This document shows positions 25,781-36,954 of a stretch of 64,000 nt of DNA, one piece after another; the stretch's first letter is position 1; each line of letters starts with the position of its first letter. The translations under genes were made by a program, and so were the position numbers. Origin of the DNA: Desulfocicer vacuolatum DSM 3385. Lineage in GTDB: Bacteria; Desulfobacterota; Desulfobacteria; Desulfobacterales; Desulfobacteraceae. Under the pieces are notes generated by a model, which was given only the letters and a program-made list of their open reading frames with translations, was not told the origin of the DNA and made no database searches. Location: the NCBI RefSeq assembly GCF_900176365.1, contig NZ_FWXY01000011.1:1-64000 (forward strand). The letters are read 5' to 3'.

Positions 25781-26293
25781 TGATAAATAAGCGCCTTCTC
25801 CTGGCCAGAAAAAACATGGTTGTGATGAAAGGGTAAATATTGGGATGGGATGCAAAAATAAAAAAAATAATCCGGTGCCCCTGAAGTCGTCCGGGAAGAG
25901 CGAGCCATTGACTTAAAAATTGAAAAAAAGGTGTAATTGTTATATAGATTATCCCATACTTAGAGCCTGTTATCGGTTGCAATCCCATGGGAAGGGGCCC
26001 AATTTCCCAAAATTTCGATCAATAGTCCGCCTATTAACAGAAAATTTGAAAAAATTGGTTCTCTCTCACATGAGATGACACTTCGATTCCCTGATTTTTA
26101 AACAGGCTTCTACGGAAAACCATTGTGATAATAAAGGGTAAATATTCGGCCGGCACCCCAGTTTGATTATTGGGGCCTGCTCACATAGCAATAGTATGCT
26201 ACCCTACGAAGTCCCAATTAAGTGAATATGGGACATTGGCCAAATATTTACATTACCAACCCGAATGTGTACGAATAAGGGAATGTAAAATAA

Positions 26294-27463
26294 ATGATTC
26301 AGAGTATTCTTGACAACGATCTGTACAAATTCACCATGCAACAGGCCGTGCATATGCTATATCCCCGGGTGGATGTGGAATATATTTTTATCAATCGTTC
26401 AGACACCCCTTTTCCCGATGGATTTGCTGAAAAATTACAATGTGAAGTAGATCGTATGGCAACGTTCAAACTGAGTCTGGAAGAGAAAAATTTTCTTATT
26501 GACACATGCTACTTCATGACCCCGGTGTACCTTGATTTTCTGGAACATTATACCTTTGACCCCAAAGAGGTCACCCTGCAGCAAAACGGGGGAAAGCTCA
26601 ATCTCACCATAAAAGGTCCATGGTATCGAACCATTTTATGGGAAGTACCATTGATGGCCATCATCAGTGAACTGTACTTTGTTATGACAAATGCCGAACC
26701 CCTTTCCCATGAAAAACAGACTGCAATTAATCTTAATAAAGCCCGGGTATTAAGTGATAACGGCATTAAATTTGCTGATTTCGGTACCCGGCGGCGTTTT
26801 TCCTCCCTGGCCCATAAGGGGCTGATTAAAGATATTCTGGGGGTTAAAGGAAATACCCTTATTGGAACCAGTAATGTGTTTTTGGCCCGGCATTTCAACA
26901 TTAAACCCATTGGCACCCTGGCCCATGAATGGTTTATGTTCCATGCTGTTTTAAACGGTTATCGAATGGCCAATCCCACCGGGGTGGATGCCTGGACGGC
27001 GGCGTTCCATGGTGATCTTGGCATTGCACTCACAGATACCTTTACCACGGATGTCTTTTTATCCACCTTTGATACCATGCATGCCAAACTTTTTGACGGT
27101 GTCCGGCATGATTCAGGGGACCCCTTTGAATACATTGAAAAGGTGATCCGTCATTATGAAAAACTTCACATAGATCCCAGCACCAAAACAATTGTATTTT
27201 CAGATGGACTGGATATCACAAAGGCTGTTCATATACATGAAAAATGCAGGGGCAGAATCAACGATTCCTACGGTATCGGCACCAATCTTACCAATGATGT
27301 GGGGGTAACGCCTTTAAATATTGTCATTAAACTGGCCAAATGCAGAACCGCACCGGACAAGGCATGGCACAAAGCCATTAAATTATCCGATAATATTGCA
27401 AAACACACCGGAGACCGGGAAGAGCTGGATCATTGCATCAATGTGCTGCAAAGGGGGATTTAA
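26294..27463 (+). CDS. pncB: Nicotinate phosphoribosyltransferase
   Basis: This 389-residue enzyme converts nicotinate and PRPP to nicotinate mononucleotide in the NAD salvage pathway. The N terminus (ILDNDLYKFTMQQAVHMLYP), DFGTRRRFSS, the GTSNVFLARHF segment followed by GTLAHEWFMFH, and the PRPP-site region VRHDSGDPFEYIEK are diagnostic, and the length matches PncB. The histidine in LAHEW corresponds to the family's phosphorylated histidine region. It ends 1 bp before the convergent nth gene. No NadR- or NrtR-type operator was recognised in the long upstream gap. Confidence 0.95.
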   Translation: MIQSILDNDLYKFTMQQAVHMLYPRVDVEYIFINRSDTPFPDGFAEKLQCEVDRMATFKLSLEEKNFLIDTCYFMTPVYLDFLEHYTFDPKEVTLQQNGGKLNLTIKGPWYRTILWEVPLMAIISELYFVMTNAEPLSHEKQTAINLNKARVLSDNGIKFADFGTRRRFSSLAHKGLIKDILGVKGNTLIGTSNVFLARHFNIKPIGTLAHEWFMFHAVLNGYRMANPTGVDAWTAAFHGDLGIALTDTFTTDVFLSTFDTMHAKLFDGVRHDSGDPFEYIEKVIRHYEKLHIDPSTKTIVFSDGLDITKAVHIHEKCRGRINDSYGIGTNLTNDVGVTPLNIVIKLAKCRTAPDKAWHKAIKLSDNIAKHTGDREELDHCINVLQRGI

Positions 27464-27464
27464 A

Positions 27465-28121
27465 TTATTTTTGTTTTCTTGGTTTTACCCCTTTTTGGGG
27501 GCATTGTGTCTGGAGGACACATTGATCACAGTGGGGGGAGACAGGCCTGCAGGTTCCCTGGCCAAAGGCAACAAGAACGGAATTGACCTCTTTCCAATGA
27601 CGTCTGGGTAATTTTTTTCGAAGGGCCATTTCTGTTTCCAGGGGGGTTTTTGTTTTAACATAGCCCCAGATATTCATCATGCGGTGCACATGGGTATCCA
27701 CACAAATGGCATCTTTATCAAAGGCTGCACTCATAACCAGGTTGGCTGTTTTCCGTCCCACCCCGGGCAGGGTGATCAGCTCATCAATGGTTTCAGGTAT
27801 TTTTCCACCAAATTTTTCCAGAGAACCGGGAAGTTTTTCCAGATAAACTGCTTTGGATTTATAAAACCCCACGGGGTAAATTCGTTTTTGAATTTCATCC
27901 CTGGACAATGCTGCAAGGTGTTTTTTGTCAGGAGCTGCTTCAAATAATCTTTGGGCAGCTTTGGCCGTTGTTTCATCCTTGGTGCGGGCCGATAGAATGG
28001 TGGCCACCAGTATTTTAAAAGGATCTTTGGTCTGAACGGCAATGAGATCCACCACCGGTACGGTATAGTGGCGGACCTCTTTTTTGAGTGTCTCAATGAA
28101 ACTGGAAATGTTTATTGCCAT
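27465..28121 (-). CDS. nth: Endonuclease III (DNA glycosylase/AP lyase)
   Basis: This 218-residue enzyme removes oxidised pyrimidines in base-excision repair. It has the helix-hairpin-helix LPGVGRKTANLV with the catalytic lysine, the catalytic aspartate in VDTHVHR, and a C-terminal iron-sulfur ligand set with exact C-x6-C-x2-C-x5-C spacing (CRPVSPHCDQCVLQTQC). Length is standard. It converges on pncB with essentially no intergenic space. Its upstream region is occupied by family C repeats, which may displace or carry its promoter. Confidence 0.96.
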   Translation of the reverse strand: MAINISSFIETLKKEVRHYTVPVVDLIAVQTKDPFKILVATILSARTKDETTAKAAQRLFEAAPDKKHLAALSRDEIQKRIYPVGFYKSKAVYLEKLPGSLEKFGGKIPETIDELITLPGVGRKTANLVMSAAFDKDAICVDTHVHRMMNIWGYVKTKTPLETEMALRKKLPRRHWKEVNSVLVAFGQGTCRPVSPHCDQCVLQTQCPQKGVKPRKQK

Positions 28122-28184
28122 TTTATGACTCCATCATGCCGTTTTCGGTTTTTTTTATATGAAAAGATAGTGTTCAACTACCCT

Positions 28185-28325
28185 CAGCAGAGCCGCGCCC
28201 CCGATGGGCAATAGGAACCGGACAATTGAGCTGTCTACAGTTCCGGTCCGGGCCCATTGCCCATCGGGGGGGCGGCGGCATAATACCATTTGGCTCCGCG
28301 TCTACGACCCTATATTCGTTGTGGC
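28185..28325 (+). repeat. Repeat family C, full copy
   Basis: Nested hairpins: outer CCCCCGATGGGCAAT with ATTGCCCATCGGGGG, inner ACCGGA with TCCGGT, and a unique tail CTCCGCGTCTACGACCCTAT. The same arrangement recurs at 34043-34185 (inverted) and 38521-38661. Confidence 0.8.
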
Positions 28326-28344
28326 TGAAGATTACAGCCATGTG

Positions 28345-28445
28345 GGTTATATGAAAAGGTAGCCTCCAAGTTTAACACCGCAGAGCCCCCCGGGGGGGGC
28401 AATGGGATCCGGCCAGTTGAGCGGCCTACGGTTCCGGGCCGCATC
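28345..28445 (+). repeat. Repeat family C, degraded copy
   Basis: It keeps the GCAGAGCC start, a C-run/G-run centre and GGATCCGGCCAGTTGAG, but the G-run arm is shifted and the tail is missing. Confidence 0.6.
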
Positions 28446-28450
28446 TTTTG

Positions 28451-29647
28451 CTATGACATTGAATCAAAAACCCGATTTCCCTCAAAATCAAAAATCACCG
28501 CATCTATTGTCAGTTTCTTTTGAGAAAATTTTTCAGCAGATTTAATGATCATTTTTCCCACATGGGATATTAATTCCGGAAAATCGGGATGGATATAGGT
28601 AAAGGCATGGCGGGCAGTGTTGGCATGGGCAATTTTCCGGGACAGATCATCATTGCCGGTGATCTCCTTTGCCCATAGGGCCAGTTTTTTCATGGTCAGT
28701 TCCGATTTTGCCGCATGGGTGTGGGGAAATCCCATGGCCATTTTCACGGCCTTGCCAAAAAAAACAGTGATAATCACCCGTCGTATGTTTAATGATCCCG
28801 AGGCTGCATCCAGCGAGGCCTTAAAAAAATCACCCGTCTGGATAAATGCCTCATCCCGCAGATGGGGAAATAGATCCATGGCAAAGCGTTCACTGCGTCT
28901 GCCCGTGGTAAAAACAAGGGTGTCGTCGCCCATGGCTTCTGCCACGGAAATACCCGAATTTATGGTGGCAATATAGGCATCATGGGACATGGGCTTTACA
29001 ATCCCTGTGGTGCCCAGAATGGAAATACCACCCATGATTCCCAATCTGGAATTGAGGGTTTTTTCTGCCAGTTTTTCTCCCTCTGGAACAAACACCTCCA
29101 CAATAATTTTTTCCGGCAATGGGGTTTCATGTCCAAAGGCTTCTTTTTTTCCGGCCTCATCTGCTGCGCCATTGCCATGGGTACAACATCTTTCTTCAAA
29201 AAGTGTCATCACCCGGTTCACTGCCTGGTGGATCATTTTAACCGGACCGGAATTAATGGCAGGGTTGCCCGGTAACACCTCAAGCCCCGGCTTGGTCACC
29301 GTCCCCACCCCTTTTCCACCACGAATTTCAATGGAAATATCCTTATACGACATGGGGGCCGTTGTTTCCCGGGTATTGGTGCACCACTGTACCCGGGCAC
29401 CAATATGAGCTTTATGGGTTACATCGGGATCATCTCCGGCATCTTTGATCACCACACAGGAGACCTCATTGTTCCCCAGCACCTCCATACCATGAACAGC
29501 CACGGAAATGGGATCATGGGTAAGACTTTGAATGTTGACAGGGTTCAAAGTTTCTTTGAACAACAGATGGTGCAGGGCCGCTTTGGTGGCTGCTGCGGCA
29601 CAGGCCCCCGTGGTAACCCCCTTTTTTAATTTTTTCTTTTGTGTCAT
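28451..29647 (-). CDS. cbiD: Cobalt-precorrin-5B C1-methyltransferase
   Basis: This 398-residue enzyme methylates C1 in the anaerobic (early cobalt insertion) branch of cobalamin synthesis. The N terminus KKGVTTGACAAAATKAAL is the CbiD signature; VTKPGLEVLPGNPAINSGP, LGIMGGISILGTTGIVKPMS and TGRRSERFAMD also fit. The start at ATG 29647 is chosen because it overlaps the cbiA stop as ATGA, the classic translational-coupling arrangement; upstream in-frame Mets lie inside cbiA. It is the third gene of cbiC-cbiA-cbiD. A family C repeat cluster follows immediately downstream. Confidence 0.95.
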   Translation of the reverse strand: MTQKKKLKKGVTTGACAAAATKAALHHLLFKETLNPVNIQSLTHDPISVAVHGMEVLGNNEVSCVVIKDAGDDPDVTHKAHIGARVQWCTNTRETTAPMSYKDISIEIRGGKGVGTVTKPGLEVLPGNPAINSGPVKMIHQAVNRVMTLFEERCCTHGNGAADEAGKKEAFGHETPLPEKIIVEVFVPEGEKLAEKTLNSRLGIMGGISILGTTGIVKPMSHDAYIATINSGISVAEAMGDDTLVFTTGRRSERFAMDLFPHLRDEAFIQTGDFFKASLDAASGSLNIRRVIITVFFGKAVKMAMGFPHTHAAKSELTMKKLALWAKEITGNDDLSRKIAHANTARHAFTYIHPDFPELISHVGKMIIKSAEKFSQKKLTIDAVIFDFEGNRVFDSMS

Positions 29648-31089
29648 TGTGCTGTGTCTTTCCCTGTTTTGCGAAAATTGTGACATGATATCACAAAGGT
29701 CCGGGCCGCCCCCGGGTGGCTGCCAAAATGGATATGCATGTAACTTCCCAGGGTGTTGCTCCTGCAATAACCCTCCAGGGAGACGTTTCTTCCTGCCCGG
29801 GCAGATGCCTTGTAAATGCGTTGCATGCCGTCGTATCCAAGGGTATCATCTTCCAGAGATGAATAATGGAACTCATGCCCCCTTAATATATCCCCTTTCT
29901 TTCCCACAAGACAATCCTGTTCAAGTAAAATTTCTCTATAGCCGAGGGAGCGCATTTTTTTTGACATGACCGCAGTAAAGGGAAAGCATCCCGTCATGGG
30001 ATATTGGGTTGCCCCGTCCATGCCGATGATGTGGGAACAAAGATACATGAACCCGCCACATTCCCCATAAACGGGCATGCCTTGATCGCTTTTTTCTTTT
30101 ATCTGCTGTTTCATGGCAATATTTTTTGACAAGGTCTCGGCAAACAGTTCCGGATATCCTCCTCCCAGATAAATACCATGGATATTTCCGGGTAAATATT
30201 TATCTTTCATGGGGGAAAAAAACACCGGCTCAGCACCGGCTGATTCCAGAAATTCCAGATTTTCCGGATAATAAAAACAAAACGCCTTATCCCTGGCAAC
30301 AGCAATTCTTATTTTATTTTCTTTTTTTTCACACAGGGCAGGGGAGAACGCCGGGGTCGTATTGCCTTTATCAAAATCGGGCAACTTGGTTTCTATTTCT
30401 GTTTTTATTTCCGGAAGCGTGGTGACCATTTTTTTTAGATCTGTATGGTCGTTGATCATGGAAACCAGGGTATTTACCATGGTGGATGAAACAAGATGTT
30501 CATCAGAGGTCACCAACCCCAGGTGGCGTTCGGGCATCACCAGATTTTCATTGCGGGGCAAATGGCCCAGACATTTCATCCGGCATTTATCTTCCACTGC
30601 TTCTTTAAGATATTCATAGTGACGGTCACTGCCGGTTTTACTGAAGATAACCCCGGCAAACTTAATATCCGGGTCAAATTCTTCAAATCCCTTGACAATG
30701 GCCGCAGCACTTCGGGCCATGCTTCTGGCATCCACCAGCAGCAGCACGGGAAGGCCCAGCCATTTGGCCATCTGGGCCGTGGAACCGGCTTCGGAAACAC
30801 CGCTGTAGCCGTCAAAAAGTCCCATGACGCCTTCCACCACTGCCACATCTTTATCTTTGCAGCCCCGGGCAAAAATATTTTGATTCACCTCTTGGGTGAG
30901 CATCCAGGAATCAAGGTTTCTGCTCGGGGTACCGGTCAAGGCGGTGTGATGCCCGGGATCAATGAAATCCGGCCCCACTTTAAAGGGGGCCACCCGGTAT
31001 CCCATTTTTGCCAGCCAGGCCATGATGCCAAGGGACGCTGTTGTTTTTCCACTGCCGCTGCCGGTTCCTGCAATGACAAATCCTTTCAT
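29644..31089 (-). CDS. cbiA: Cobyrinate a,c-diamide synthase
   Basis: This 481-residue glutamine- and ATP-dependent amidotransferase amidates the a and c carboxylates of cobyrinate. The N-terminal dethiobiotin-synthetase-like domain has P-loop GTGSGSGKTT and KVGPDFIDPGHH. The C-terminal class I glutaminase domain has the nucleophile in PVYGECGGFMYL and YGGYPE-like IYLGGGYPELFAE. Length matches CbiA. The start lies 8 bp after the cbiC stop and the end overlaps cbiD by 4 bp, so all three are one operon. Confidence 0.96.
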   Translation of the reverse strand: MKGFVIAGTGSGSGKTTASLGIMAWLAKMGYRVAPFKVGPDFIDPGHHTALTGTPSRNLDSWMLTQEVNQNIFARGCKDKDVAVVEGVMGLFDGYSGVSEAGSTAQMAKWLGLPVLLLVDARSMARSAAAIVKGFEEFDPDIKFAGVIFSKTGSDRHYEYLKEAVEDKCRMKCLGHLPRNENLVMPERHLGLVTSDEHLVSSTMVNTLVSMINDHTDLKKMVTTLPEIKTEIETKLPDFDKGNTTPAFSPALCEKKENKIRIAVARDKAFCFYYPENLEFLESAGAEPVFFSPMKDKYLPGNIHGIYLGGGYPELFAETLSKNIAMKQQIKEKSDQGMPVYGECGGFMYLCSHIIGMDGATQYPMTGCFPFTAVMSKKMRSLGYREILLEQDCLVGKKGDILRGHEFHYSSLEDDTLGYDGMQRIYKASARAGRNVSLEGYCRSNTLGSYMHIHFGSHPGAARTFVISCHNFRKTGKDTAQ

Positions 31090-31097
31090 GGTTGATC

Positions 31098-31712
31098 CTA
31101 TTGTTTTGCAGCCATGATGGCCATGGCATTTATAATACTGGCGGCCACATTGGACCCGCCTTTTCGTCCTTTATTGGAAATATAAGGAAAATCCAGGGTC
31201 ATCAGTTCGTCTTTGGATTCTGCCGCATTGACAAACCCCACAGGAAATCCCACAATCAGGGCCGGTTTGATTTTATTTTCCCGGATCAATTCAATGAGAC
31301 GCAAAAGGGCGGTGGGGGCATTGCCCACCACATAAATGCCGCCGTCCATTTCCCCGGATGCCTTGTCCACCGCAGCCAGGGCACGGGTCACTCCTGTGGT
31401 TCTGGCTTTTTCTGCCACATCTTTATCGGTGATCATGCATTTAACTTCACCGCCAAAGCTTGAAATTTCTCCTTTTCTGATACCCACCCGGGCCATGTTG
31501 GTATCTGTAAAAATAGAGCAGCCCCGCTGAATGGCCTTAACACCTGAGGAGAGGGCATTTTCATAAAATCTGACACTTTTGATGTATTCAAAATCAGCAG
31601 AGGTGTGTATCATTCTTCTGACCACCTGCCAGTGTGCATCATCAAATCCGTGATCACCGGCTTCCTTGTCAATTATTTTAAAACTTAGATCTTCTATTTC
31701 CTGGGGTTTCAC
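31098..31712 (-). CDS. cbiC: Cobalt-precorrin-8 methylmutase
   Basis: This 204-residue enzyme moves the C11 methyl to C12, giving cobyrinate. FDDAHWQVVRRMIHTSADFEY carries the conserved catalytic-histidine region of CbiC/CobH; VGNAPTALLRLIELI, VGFPVGFVNAAESK and the glycine-rich SNKGRKGGSNVAASIINA are typical. It is first in the cbiC-cbiA-cbiD operon. I looked for a cobalamin riboswitch in the 448 bp upstream and found only family A repeats and A/T-rich sequence. The corrin product would serve the B12-dependent enzymes in and beyond this window. Confidence 0.95.
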   Translation of the reverse strand: MKPQEIEDLSFKIIDKEAGDHGFDDAHWQVVRRMIHTSADFEYIKSVRFYENALSSGVKAIQRGCSIFTDTNMARVGIRKGEISSFGGEVKCMITDKDVAEKARTTGVTRALAAVDKASGEMDGGIYVVGNAPTALLRLIELIRENKIKPALIVGFPVGFVNAAESKDELMTLDFPYISNKGRKGGSNVAASIINAMAIMAAKQ

Positions 31713-31732
31713 TATTATCTCCTGTAAATTTT

Positions 31733-31825
31733 TTATATGAAATACTCCGCAAACCGGGGGTGTATTTCAAACTTTGTTGTGACCGGGTCAAGGTCAGAGT
31801 GGAACCAGCCGGCGGCGGTTATATA
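31733..31825 (+). repeat. Repeat family A copy
   Basis: ATATGAAATACTCCGCAAAC and GTATTTCAAACTTTGTTGTG are present. The 3' half has diverged (GGAACCAGCCGGCGGCGGTT), so the usual GGGCGGA/TCCGCCC pairing is lost. Confidence 0.75.
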
Positions 31826-31995
31826 TTGTTCATGGTATATTTCCGTCGTCAAAACCGCAAAAGATTATCATTTTTTCATGAACCGATAAAGAATAAAGTC
31901 ATCCTTGAAAAACAATGTCATCCGTGACAGAATTATTTGTTCTGCCGGATTCTTATCCGGCAATAACCTCTGAGCTGAATTTCTGACTGACAGGT

Positions 31996-32078
31996 TTATA
32001 TGAAATACTCCGCAATCCCGGGGAGTGTTTCGTGGGCGGAACCGAATCAGAATACGGTCCGCCCGTGGCGGTTATAAA
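31996..32078 (+). repeat. Repeat family A copy
   Basis: The ends match the consensus (ATATGAAATACTCCGCAA; GGTCCGCCCGTGGCGGTTAT). A short internal segment (AAGCTTTGTTG) is missing. Confidence 0.8.
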
Positions 32079-32160
32079 CTAATACATTGAAAAGTGAATA
32101 AGGGTGTGCTAATGAATTTGCTTCAATATTTTATTTATCTGAATTTACAGGAGAATTCCC

Positions 32161-33375
32161 ATGGGAAAAGATAAGATTATACGATTTGCCAGTCGAATGG
32201 AGCAGTTGCCCCCCTATCTCTTTGGTATGATCAACAGCATGAAAATGGAAAAAAGGCGCCAGGGAGACGACGTCATTGATCTTGGCATGGGAAATCCTGT
32301 GGACCCCACACCGGACAATGTCATTGAAAAACTCATAGAAGTGGCCCAGGACCCCAAAACCCATAGATATCCCACGGCCTCTTCCGGTATGAAAAATCTG
32401 AAACGGGAAATATCACTTTATTATAAACGCCACTATGATATTGATCTTTCTGCTGACACGGAAACCCTTACCACCATTGGTTCCAAAGAAGGACTTTCCC
32501 ATCTTTGTTTGACGCTTTTGGGACCGGGGGATTCCGTGGTGGTACCGGCCCCTGCATTTCCCGTTCATATCTATGCTGCAGTAATTGCCGGGGCCAATGT
32601 GGTCCGGGTGCCCCTTTCCCCTGCCGACTCCTTTATTAAACGCATTGTCAATATTTGTGAATCCTTTTATCCCGGCCCCAAAGTGGTGATGCTCAACTAT
32701 CCCCACAATCCCACGGCCACTTTGGGGGATCTGGATCTGTTTAAAGAAATCGTGGCCCTGGCCAAGCGGTTTAAATTCATGGTTGTTCATGATTTTGCCT
32801 ATTCCCAGATAACCTTTGACGGATACAAAGCCCCAAGTTTTCTGGAAGTTCCGGGTGCAAAGGATGTGGGGGTGGAGTTCGGCTCTTTTTCCAAATCCTA
32901 TAATATGGCTGGATGGCGCCTGGGGTATTGTGTGGGAAATGCCGAAATTATCAAAGGATTAAGCAATATTAAAGGCTATTTTGATTACGGCATTTTTTCC
33001 GCCATCCAGATTGCCGGTATTATAGCCCTGCGGGACTGCGATGACACCATTCCTGAACAGGTGGCCCTGTATCAGGGTAGAAGGGATACCCTTTGCAATG
33101 GTTTGGAGCGTATGGGGTGGGATATAAAGAAACCGGGTGCCGGTATGTTTGCCTGGGTGAAAATCCCCGAACCCTACATAAAAATGGGTTCCATGCAGTT
33201 TGCCGTGGAAATGATGAACCGTGCCAATGTGGCTGTGGCCCCCGGCATCGGATTCAGTGAAGAGGGCGAAGGATATCTTCGACTGGCCCTGGTGGAAAAT
33301 GAAGAAAGACTGCGCCAGGCCATCCGCCAGATGAGAAAAGCCATGCAGGAAATTGACATGAATCAATACGAATAA
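32161..33375 (+). CDS. alaC: Class I/II aminotransferase, AlaC-like
   Basis: This 404-residue fold-type I PLP enzyme has DLGMGNPVDPTP, the substrate/PLP Asn in LNYPHNPTA, Asp in VVHDFAYSQITFDG, Schiff-base lysine K245 in SFSKSYNMAGWRLGY, and Arg in YLRLALVENEERL. The closest pattern I know is the AlaC/YfdZ glutamate-pyruvate aminotransferase group, which also includes LL-diaminopimelate and methionine aminotransferase-like enzymes. The function is therefore probably alanine synthesis from pyruvate. AGGAGAATTCCC precedes ATG 32161. The acyltransferase gene follows after 75 bp containing a partial family A repeat. Confidence 0.85.
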   Translation: MGKDKIIRFASRMEQLPPYLFGMINSMKMEKRRQGDDVIDLGMGNPVDPTPDNVIEKLIEVAQDPKTHRYPTASSGMKNLKREISLYYKRHYDIDLSADTETLTTIGSKEGLSHLCLTLLGPGDSVVVPAPAFPVHIYAAVIAGANVVRVPLSPADSFIKRIVNICESFYPGPKVVMLNYPHNPTATLGDLDLFKEIVALAKRFKFMVVHDFAYSQITFDGYKAPSFLEVPGAKDVGVEFGSFSKSYNMAGWRLGYCVGNAEIIKGLSNIKGYFDYGIFSAIQIAGIIALRDCDDTIPEQVALYQGRRDTLCNGLERMGWDIKKPGAGMFAWVKIPEPYIKMGSMQFAVEMMNRANVAVAPGIGFSEEGEGYLRLALVENEERLRQAIRQMRKAMQEIDMNQYE

Positions 33376-33388
33376 GATAACAATACAA

Positions 33389-33436
33389 CCACCACGGGCA
33401 GAGCGTATTTTGATCCGGTTCTGCCGCAACAAAAAA
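33389..33436 (-). repeat. Partial repeat family A copy
   Basis: CCACCACGGGCAGAGCGTATT and CGGTTCTGCCGCAACAAA match the inverted family A sequence; the GTATTTCATATA half is missing. Confidence 0.55.
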
Positions 33437-33450
33437 AGGATGATAATATT

Positions 33451-34023
33451 ATGGGTTCATTTTTGAGTTTTTGTGGTAAATCCCTTTATCGTTTCATGGG
33501 ATGGACCTATGATGATCTCCCTGATTACTGGGTGAAAAAATCCGTGGTCATCGGTTTTCCCCACACATCCAATATGGATACGGTAAGGGCGCTGACCTAT
33601 ATGCAGATTGGACAGATCAATGCAAAGCTGTTGGTGAAATCCGATTGGTTTTTCTGGCCCATGTCTGTATTGCTCAGGCGTTTAGGGGCCATACCCGTCA
33701 ATCGGGATAAACCCCGGGGATTTGTGGGGCAGATTGCCAAAGAATTTAACACCCGGGATGAATTTATCCTTGCTCTGGTACCTGAAGGTACCCGGAAAAA
33801 TACCTGTCGCATTCGCACGGGTTTCTGGAGTATTGCAAAGACAGCCAATGTCCCCATCATTTGCTGGCTCCTTGATAATTCATGTAAAAGAACCCGCTGG
33901 TTGGGGAAAATCATGCCCGGGGAAAATTTGGAAACAGATCTTTTAAAAATAAAAGAGATTTATCAGTCCCGCGGTTATGCCATTCCCCTGGGAAACATGG
34001 ATCAATATTCAAAAGTAAAATAA
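33451..34023 (+). CDS. PlsC-like acyltransferase
   Basis: This 190-residue protein of the glycerophosphate acyltransferase superfamily has the catalytic H-x4-D (H38 to D43 in GFPHTSNMDT) and the phosphate-binding VPEGTRK. It also has RRLGAIPVNRDKP between them, as in 1-acylglycerol-3-phosphate acyltransferases. It is shorter than typical PlsC and lacks an obvious N-terminal membrane anchor, so the acceptor could be another lipid. A ribosome binding site (AAAAAGGATG) precedes the ATG. Family C and A repeats follow directly. Confidence 0.82.
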   Translation: MGSFLSFCGKSLYRFMGWTYDDLPDYWVKKSVVIGFPHTSNMDTVRALTYMQIGQINAKLLVKSDWFFWPMSVLLRRLGAIPVNRDKPRGFVGQIAKEFNTRDEFILALVPEGTRKNTCRIRTGFWSIAKTANVPIICWLLDNSCKRTRWLGKIMPGENLETDLLKIKEIYQSRGYAIPLGNMDQYSKVK

Positions 34024-34042
34024 CCCACATGTCCTGTGGAAC

Positions 34043-34185
34043 ACAACAAATATAGGGTCGTAGACGCGGAGTCAAATAGTATTATGCCGCCGCCCCCCCC
34101 CCGATGGGGGCCCGGACCGGAACTGTAGACAGCTAAATTGTCCGGTTCCTATTACCCACCGGGGGGGGGCGGCTCTGCTGAGGTT
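34043..34185 (-). repeat. Repeat family C, inverted copy
   Basis: ATAGGGTCGTAGACGCGGAG opens it and GGGGGGGCGGCTCTGCTGAG closes it, the reverse complement of the 28185 copy. The inner hairpin ACCGGAACTGTAGACAGC is conserved. Confidence 0.8.
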
Positions 34186-34204
34186 GGCTTGGAGGCTGTC
34201 TTTT

Positions 34205-34296
34205 CATATAACCGCCACGGGCGGACCGTATTCTGACCTCGTTCCGCCCACAACAAAGGTAGAAATATTCCCCGGGTTTACGGGGTGTTTCATATA
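34205..34296 (-). repeat. Repeat family A copy (inverted, first of a pair)
   Basis: ACCGCCACGGGCGGACCGTAT leads and GGGGTGTTTCATATAA ends it. It shares the CATATAA junction with the next copy, as if the units had joined head to tail. Confidence 0.85.
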
Positions 34297-34385
34297 AACT
34301 GCCACGGGCAGACCGTATTCCGGCCTCGGCCTGCCCACAACAAAGCTTGAAATACACCCCTGATTTGCGGAGTATTTCATATAAA
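34290..34385 (-). repeat. Repeat family A copy (inverted, second of a pair)
   Basis: CTGCCACGGGCAGACCGTAT and CTTGAAATACACCCCTG with GGAGTATTTCATATAA. It abuts the gyrB terminator. Confidence 0.85.
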
Positions 34386-34419
34386 AAAAGGGATTCCAGA
34401 ATTAATATTCCAGAATCCC
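34384..34419 (-). terminator. Rho-independent terminator of the dnaN-gyrB unit
   Basis: On the minus strand a stem GGGATTC/GAATCCC, extended by partly paired inner bases, is followed by a run of seven T. It lies 37 bp beyond the gyrB stop. Confidence 0.75.
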
Positions 34420-34455
34420 CTTGGCATTCAATTAAATTGTGAAATTGTGCAGGTG

Positions 34456-36924
<2,469 letters not shown>

Positions 36925-36954
36925 TTACGTTGGTTGGTTTGGGGAAGGGGGGCA

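Larger units (their letters stand above)
25321..26293. other. Gene-free region with repeats A and B
   Basis: Nearly 1 kb without a gene. It contains a family A repeat (25337-25428), an A/T-rich stretch, and a complete family B element (25595-25780). Beyond that, GGGTAAATATT recurs (about 25830 and 26137) with an inverted match CCAAATATTTACATTACC near 26236, and CCCCA/TGGGG arms lie around 26155-26175. No promoter was assigned with confidence. Confidence 0.6.
28122..28450. other. Intergenic region filled by family C repeats
   Basis: The 329 bp between nth and cbiD consist of one full and one degraded family C repeat (listed separately). No other feature was found. Confidence 0.7.
31713..32160. 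other. Divergent intergenic region with two family A repeats
   Basis: It separates cbiC and the aminotransferase gene. It contains family A copies at 31733-31825 and 31996-32078. The remainder is A/T-rich, with no B12 riboswitch recognised. Confidence 0.65.
34024..34455. other. Convergent intergenic region filled with repeats and a terminator
   Basis: It holds an inverted family C copy (34043-34185), two back-to-back inverted family A copies (34205-34385) and the gyrB terminator (34384-34419). Nothing else is left unexplained. Confidence 0.75.

Noticed and set aside
34133-34357. A 74-codon frame on the minus strand rich in CCG and SARG residues
   Set aside because: It is only the translation of two adjacent family A repeats and part of family C.
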